Assembly: GCF_023238625.1 (NCBI RefSeq)
Contig: NZ_CP096670.1
Span: 1,663,501 to 1,727,500, forward strand
DNA length: 64,000 nucleotides
Direction of reading: 5' to 3'
DNA from: Agarivorans sp. TSD2052
GTDB lineage: Bacteria; Pseudomonadota; Gammaproteobacteria; Enterobacterales; Celerinatantimonadaceae
Below are positions 63,067-64,000 of this stretch, one piece after another. The notes below the pieces were generated by a model that made no database searches, was not told the origin of the DNA, and was given only the letters and a program-made list of their open reading frames with translations. Every line of letters begins with the position of its first letter. Positions within the stretch are counted from its first letter, which is position 1. The position numbers were made by a program, and so were the translations under genes.

Positions 63067-63480
63067 ATGTATCAGAAAGGTATTAATCAGTATCGTCAAG
63101 TGGGTGTTAAAGATCAGGTTGCAACCGCTGATCCTCACCGAATTACGCAAATTTTAATGCAAACCGCTCTAGAAAATTTAGCGGTAGCCAAAGGGTGTAT
63201 TGAGCGTTCTGATTTTCAAAATAAGGGAAAACCCTTAGCTAAAGCCACGTCTATTATCACTTCTTTGAAAAACACATTGGACTTCGACCGCGGTGGAGAT
63301 ATTGCGGTTAATCTGGCTGATCTGTATTCATTTATGTTGGAACGTTTATCTGAAGCGTCTATCGCTAATGATGCTGTGATTGTCGGCGAAGTTATCGATC
63401 TAATGTTACCGATTAAGTCTGCCTGGGATCAAATACCAGAAGCTGATAAGCAGAAAGCCTATCAAATGCGTGGCGAGTAA
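63067..63480 (+). CDS. fliS: Flagellin export chaperone FliS
   Basis: A 137-residue helical protein: GINQYRQVGVKDQVATADPH, ILMQTALENLAVAKGCIERS, then SLKNTLDFDRGGDIAVNLAD. It binds flagellin C-termini before export. Its TAA is immediately followed by the next ATG. Confidence 0.94.
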   Translation: MYQKGINQYRQVGVKDQVATADPHRITQILMQTALENLAVAKGCIERSDFQNKGKPLAKATSIITSLKNTLDFDRGGDIAVNLADLYSFMLERLSEASIANDAVIVGEVIDLMLPIKSAWDQIPEADKQKAYQMRGE

Positions 63481-63795
63481 ATGCAGCCAGCAGAAACTTT
63501 TGATTCTGTGGTTGAACAAGCTCAACACTGTTTGGCTAGCGTTGAACAAGAGCTTGCAGTAGACCAGCCTTCCAGTGAGTCTTTAGACTCACTGCTGAAG
63601 CAACACCAACAACTATTCGAACTTTTATTCTCCACTGTGAATACATTAAATCCTAGTCAGCAGGCAATCATTAAATTGCATGTAGAAAGAATGCAAAAAA
63701 TTCAGCAATTTTGTATTCAGGGACGTAGTGAAGTGTCTGGTAAGTTAGGCGCGATACGCCGGAGTGAAAAAGTTAAAAAAGCCTACGGCTATTAA
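63481..63795 (+). CDS. FliT-like flagellar chaperone
   Basis: A 104-residue helical protein right after fliS (LLKQHQQLFELLFSTVNTLN...). Position and length fit the FliT/FlaI class that escorts FliD in polar-flagellum systems. Sequence similarity to enteric FliT is low, so the call rests mainly on context. Confidence 0.65.
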   Translation: MQPAETFDSVVEQAQHCLASVEQELAVDQPSSESLDSLLKQHQQLFELLFSTVNTLNPSQQAIIKLHVERMQKIQQFCIQGRSEVSGKLGAIRRSEKVKKAYGY

Positions 63796-63821
63796 TTAGC
63801 CAGACAATTTCTGGGAATACT

Positions 63822-64000
63822 ATGCTGAGAAATATCGATTTTCAAATTAGCTCTGATACTAATGAGCAACAAACCATTGAAGCCACTGTTACTCCCATCA
63901 TTAAGCGTAAATTTCAAATCAATTTGAACGCTATCTCGGTTTATTCACAAGAGCTGGCCGAAAAACTTCACCGCCATCCGCCTGCACATTATTCGCCGTT
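63822..64000 (+). CDS. Partial gene, probable Maf-type flagellin glycosylation protein
   Basis: ATG 63822 opens a frame that runs off the window: MLRNIDFQISSDTNEQQTIE then IIKRKFQINLNAISVYSQEL and HRHPP. The 'F..NL.AI......L...L' start and position after the flagellin chaperones resemble motility accessory factor (DUF115) proteins, which add nonulosonic acids to flagellin. Only 59 codons are visible. Confidence 0.4.
   Translation, partial: MLRNIDFQISSDTNEQQTIEATVTPIIKRKFQINLNAISVYSQELAEKLHRHPPAHYSP

Overview
The window comes from a Gram-negative marine-type gammaproteobacterium. A polar-flagellum gene set with FlgT, FlgO and FlgP (the H-ring and outer-membrane proteins of sheathed, sodium-driven flagella of Vibrio, Shewanella, Agarivorans and relatives), sigma-54 and sigma-28 flagellar promoters, CheV/CheR beside flgA and flgB, and a FlaG-FliD-FliS block all point there. 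Agarivorans or a near relative fits, but genus is inference.

Positions 1 to about 33,375 are accessory DNA. It ends at a tRNA-Arg(CCU) gene cut in its anticodon stem, next to a 570-residue tyrosine integrase (31443-33155). The left part (1-6120) holds an edge-truncated DUF2384-like gene, an IS110 remnant, small ORFs, one copy of a ~750-bp non-coding repeat (R1), and a block with an HNH nuclease, an Imm11-like immunity protein and an AHH-type toxin nuclease.

The centre is two integron platforms lying back to back. The right one is complete: intI (11388-12368, minus strand) with a perfect LexA box, attI near 12605, and a rightward array closed by eight attC sites to 25690. The left one (6629-8160) is its mirror image. 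It keeps attI, the LexA box and the intI flanks, but intI is deleted; two leftward cassettes follow. Both arrays end in a related outer sequence containing AACACGCTTTTGTCCAA. Between the platforms lies a mobilization module (RHH accessory protein plus relaxase) bounded by the 20-bp near-palindrome CTGCTATGAGGTGCTAGCAG.

The right array is rich in likely phage defence. Its cassettes encode a PD-(D/E)XK-like protein with a possible EVE-like domain, a DUF4393/Abi-alpha-like protein, a DUF6602 nuclease-like protein and a two-gene Hachiman-type system (HamA/HamB), plus membrane proteins and unknowns. An IS91-family element with its own tyrosine recombinase abuts attC core sites, and an IS3-family element splits another attC with a 3-bp target duplication.

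Beyond the array come a secreted EndA-like nuclease, a LexA-box-controlled umuDC pair, and an overlapping pair of a metallophosphoesterase and an unrecognised 559-residue protein, then the island integrase.

From 33,400 on the DNA looks like ordinary chromosome: an aldo/keto reductase, a XylR-type AraC regulator and a galactofuranose-type ABC importer (ytfQRT-yjfF). Then follows the flagellar region: flgT; flgO-like, flgP, second flgO-like; flgN, flgM, flgA; cheV, cheR; flgBCDE; flgFGHIJKL; two flagellins; flaG, fliD, fliS, a fliT-like chaperone, and the start of a probable Maf glycosylation gene at the right edge.
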